A stretch of 64,000 nt of DNA from the NCBI GenBank assembly GCA_936440205.1, contig OW387149.1, positions 8,948,114 through 9,012,113 of the forward strand, in the 5' to 3' direction. Every line of letters starts with the position of its first letter. Within the stretch, counting starts at the first letter, position 1. The notes below the pieces were generated by a model, which was given only the letters and a program-made list of their open reading frames with translations, did not search any database and was not told where the DNA came from. The stretch comes from Lepidonotus clava (taxonomy: Eukaryota; Annelida; Polychaeta; Phyllodocida; Polynoidae). Below are positions 61,903-64,000 of this stretch, piece after piece. Both the position numbers and the translations under genes were made by a program.

Positions 61903-63240
61903 CGCATAGTCCTCCCCTTCTGTGTGGAAACTATGCAATTTTACTGCTCTCTTAGTTGCCCTTCTGGATGTCCCCTCCTGTTCTCCCTATACTCCCTATT
62001 CCACCTATTCCCCTACCCCCAACCTATCAATACCCGATGTTTCCACTCCACTATCGGCTCCCAGCAGAGAGAACGGGCCGTGCACAATTAGGACTCGATA
62101 GGCGAAATACTGCCATGTTTGTGTCTATAGGCTTTGTGCAAACAATGTCATAAGTGAGTGTTCTAGACATTGTTAAATTTTGTGCAATAAGAATTTTAAA
62201 TGGTCATCAATAATTATGTTTGCAGTTCATTCAAGGTATTCTGATGCCATCTGCACATATCTATAGTCCTCCTGCCTCTATATATGTACACTACACAATT
62301 TCCCCTTTCTACAACCCTTTCCTGGCCGTCCACCCTATTCTCCTTATTACCCCCTACCCCTGTGTATCAATAACCGATGTTTCCACTCCGCTATCAGCTC
62401 CTAGCAGAGACAACAGGCTGTGCACAATTAGGACCTAACAGACGAAGAACTACCATGTTTGTGTCTATAGACAGAGTGCAGATGATGTCATAGATATGTG
62501 TTCTAGACATATTATATAGGGAAGAGTAATCATTTTGGAATCGTCAGCAGTTAGTTGTCAATGCCCCGTCGCATAACGGGTCTTGCTGTAGCGACGATTG
62601 GCACACATAAATCGACTTGTCCCTGTTCAACAGGGAGCAAATCCACCTTTCATCCTTACAGGGATGGTTTGACCACCCCTTTTTTGATCTTTTGGGGGAC
62701 ATTTTGGGGTGTGAAGTTTAATATTCTGTTTTTCGCAAATGATTGCAGTGACCCTCATCTCATAACATATATAAGAGGCAAATGGCGGAAATGTATTAAT
62801 CAATCAATTGAATTACCTTCAAATTGGGTGCAAAACCATTGCAACAGGGACGATTGGCACATGGGGTAAACAAGGATGAGCAAAACAGCAAGAGAAAAAC
62901 TAAACCATTTTTGTTCTCCCGCTGTTGCAAGCGTTTGGTTATGCGATGCGGCACAAGTCTCTTTCTTGGTATTCAGATGTCATCTACACAACATCTGAAG
63001 TACCGTCCCACTACAATATGCCTTTTACCCCTCTACAGACCTCCCCCCCCCTTCCACTCCATTCTCTCTATACTCCCTCTTCCACCTATTCCCCTACCCC
63101 CAACCTATCAATACCCGATGTTTCCACTCCACTATCGGCTCCCAGCAGAGAGAACGGGCCATGCACAATTAGGACTCGACAGGCGAGGCACTGTCATGTT
63201 TGTGTCGGCTGACTGTCACTGTCCCTTCTACTCCAGTCGT
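61903..63240. repeat. Triplicated ~350 bp tandem repeat, split by a transposon
   Basis: Units at about 61903-62262, 62263-62559 and 62954-63240. Shared landmarks: TATAGTCCTCC, CCTATT/CCTTATTACCCCTACCCC, CTATCAATACCCGATGTTTCC, ACTCC(A/G)CTATC(G/A)GCTCCCAGCAGAG, TGCACAATTAGGAC and CCATGTTTGTGTC. Units 1 and 3 are the more similar. Similar 65-151 codon frames (PTYQYPMFPLHYRLPAER type) recur because the DNA recurs. A transposon (62560-62953) lies between units 2 and 3. Confidence 0.78.
62560..62953 (+). mobile_element. TGCC(C/G)CGTCGCATAAC-ended DNA transposon
   Basis: About 394 bp: AATGCCCCGTCGCATAACGG to TGGTTATGCGATGCGGCA. Removing it restores the ~350 bp spacing of the tandem repeat around it. 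Related to the split copy at 5431-6146 in inverted orientation. Confidence 0.8.
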
Positions 63241-63787
63241 TCCCTTTTTAGAATAAAATTGTGTGCATTTACAATATAACCCTATCCAGAATTGCCTAAG
63301 AATCTGTATAAAGGTTTCAAAAAAGCTACAAATAAAGCTAGTTATACACCAGCGACTAAACATTGACAGATTTTCCTCTGTATTTGTCTTCTTTTGGAAA
63401 ACGTACTTCTGGGTCAAGATTTTTAACGAACCAGTTAGTGAGACTGGTTCATATTCTGTTTAAAATTGTATCCTTGATCACCCCAATGACGTGCATTCTG
63501 GGGCTAGTCTGTAAAGGGTGTTACTGAATCTCTGTTTATTTTCTGTACAGATTGTAAATTGTGTTTTAATTCCTCTTGGAAGATTTAGGAATCATATACA
63601 CCTTTCCCATGAACCTGCATAGTCTACTATTCTGCCAAGCTTTTGGAGCTTTTGGTAAGTAGGTCACTTCACTTCATATAGCTTAACTATAGCAAATTCC
63701 CTAAAAAAGTGTTTTATATTTAATACACCAGGGTAGCGCCACCTTAATGAAGAAGATGTATAAAAGAGGGCTTTTTGAATAGACTAT
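63241..63787. other. No gene; solo GTCTGTAAAGGGT terminus
   Basis: GGGGCTAGTCTGTAAAGGGT at about 63500-63519 is one end of the ACCCTTTACAGACT family (see 40209-40300). Its partner end was not found nearby. Confidence 0.45.
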
Positions 63788-63952
63788 GCAGCGACGGATG
63801 CAGCTTTTGGAAAAGGTGGGGACACACTAATAGAAAAGGGGATGATGCCCCCTTCTCCCTGGAATTTTACGCAAAAAAAATCCAAATTTGGTCAATAAAG
63901 GGGGGAGGGGCACGCACTCCCCCGCCCACCCCCCTCTAAATCCATCTCTGCT
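63788..63952. mobile_element. GGCGGATCCAG-type MITE (AGCGACGGATGCAG variant)
   Basis: AGCGACGGATGCAGCTTTTGG on the left; CCCCCTCTAAATCCATCTCTGCT on the right (complement AGCAGAGATGGATTTAGAGGG). Arms hold G or C runs; the middle ACGCAAAAAAAATCCAAATTT is AT-rich. About 165 bp. Confidence 0.65.
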
Positions 63953-64000
63953 GTGATTTGTATGGGCTTATTCCATTCTCCAACTGAGTCCCCTTAAAAG

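Noticed and set aside
62824-63279. Longest open frame (151 codons, plus strand)
   Set aside because: It crosses from a transposon into a tandem repeat unit, is proline-rich because of pyrimidine tracts, and similar frames recur in the sister units at the DNA level without codon-position bias that I could see.

Overview
This 64 kb window is AT-rich, non-coding DNA from an animal nuclear genome, probably a marine invertebrate. The signs are a eukaryotic tRNA-Ser gene with internal pol III promoter boxes, tRNA-headed SINEs of a layout I associate with molluscs and other lophotrochozoans, CA/TA/CAG microsatellites, and a very high density of short palindromic DNA transposons (MITEs). I cannot name the species, and a lancelet or other deuterostome is not excluded. 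I found no protein-coding gene I would call with confidence. The longest open frames (up to about 150 codons) lie in repeats or low-complexity pyrimidine tracts and look like chance.

The one secure gene is tRNA-Ser(CGA) at 53233-53314. Three CpG-richer patches resemble housekeeping promoters or first exons (about 11490-11600, 12434-12530 and 53425-53480), but no downstream exon could be recognised.

Mobile elements fill much of the rest. (1) A set of TTAA-target MITEs whose terminal repeats follow one pattern (RGCC, a short AT-rich step, then a CCAC block); at least five subfamilies occur, some abutting with a shared TTAA. (2) A GTTATAATAACGTT-rich palindromic family, about 355-375 bp in its complete copies, with about eleven copies spread from 756 to 60371. 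(3) A 321 bp CAGTGGCCCGTTGCACAAT-ended element with two nearly identical, hence young, copies. (4) An AATAAGCCCATCCCA-ended family, including an inverted pair at 57068-57967. (5) Many singletons: CACGTG-rich, GGGGCAAAAGGCCCA-rich, GGCGGATCCAG-ended and others. (6) tRNA-derived SINEs at 19915, 23960-24650, 44652, 48040 and 51958.

Tandem arrays form the second layer: a 22-bp minisatellite (6697-7481) with a 12-13-mer higher-order pattern; an array of eight exon-like modules in two alternating types (14942-18262); a second array of exon-like units (26155-28010); a 51-56 bp repeat (28575-28805); duplicated units at 35311-35556, 43770-44350 and 45275-46540; and a ~350 bp triplicate at 61903-63240. 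Several transposons sit inside these arrays, so neighbouring units show the empty site and give relative ages. The best leads are the two exon-like arrays and the shared terminal pattern of the TTAA elements.
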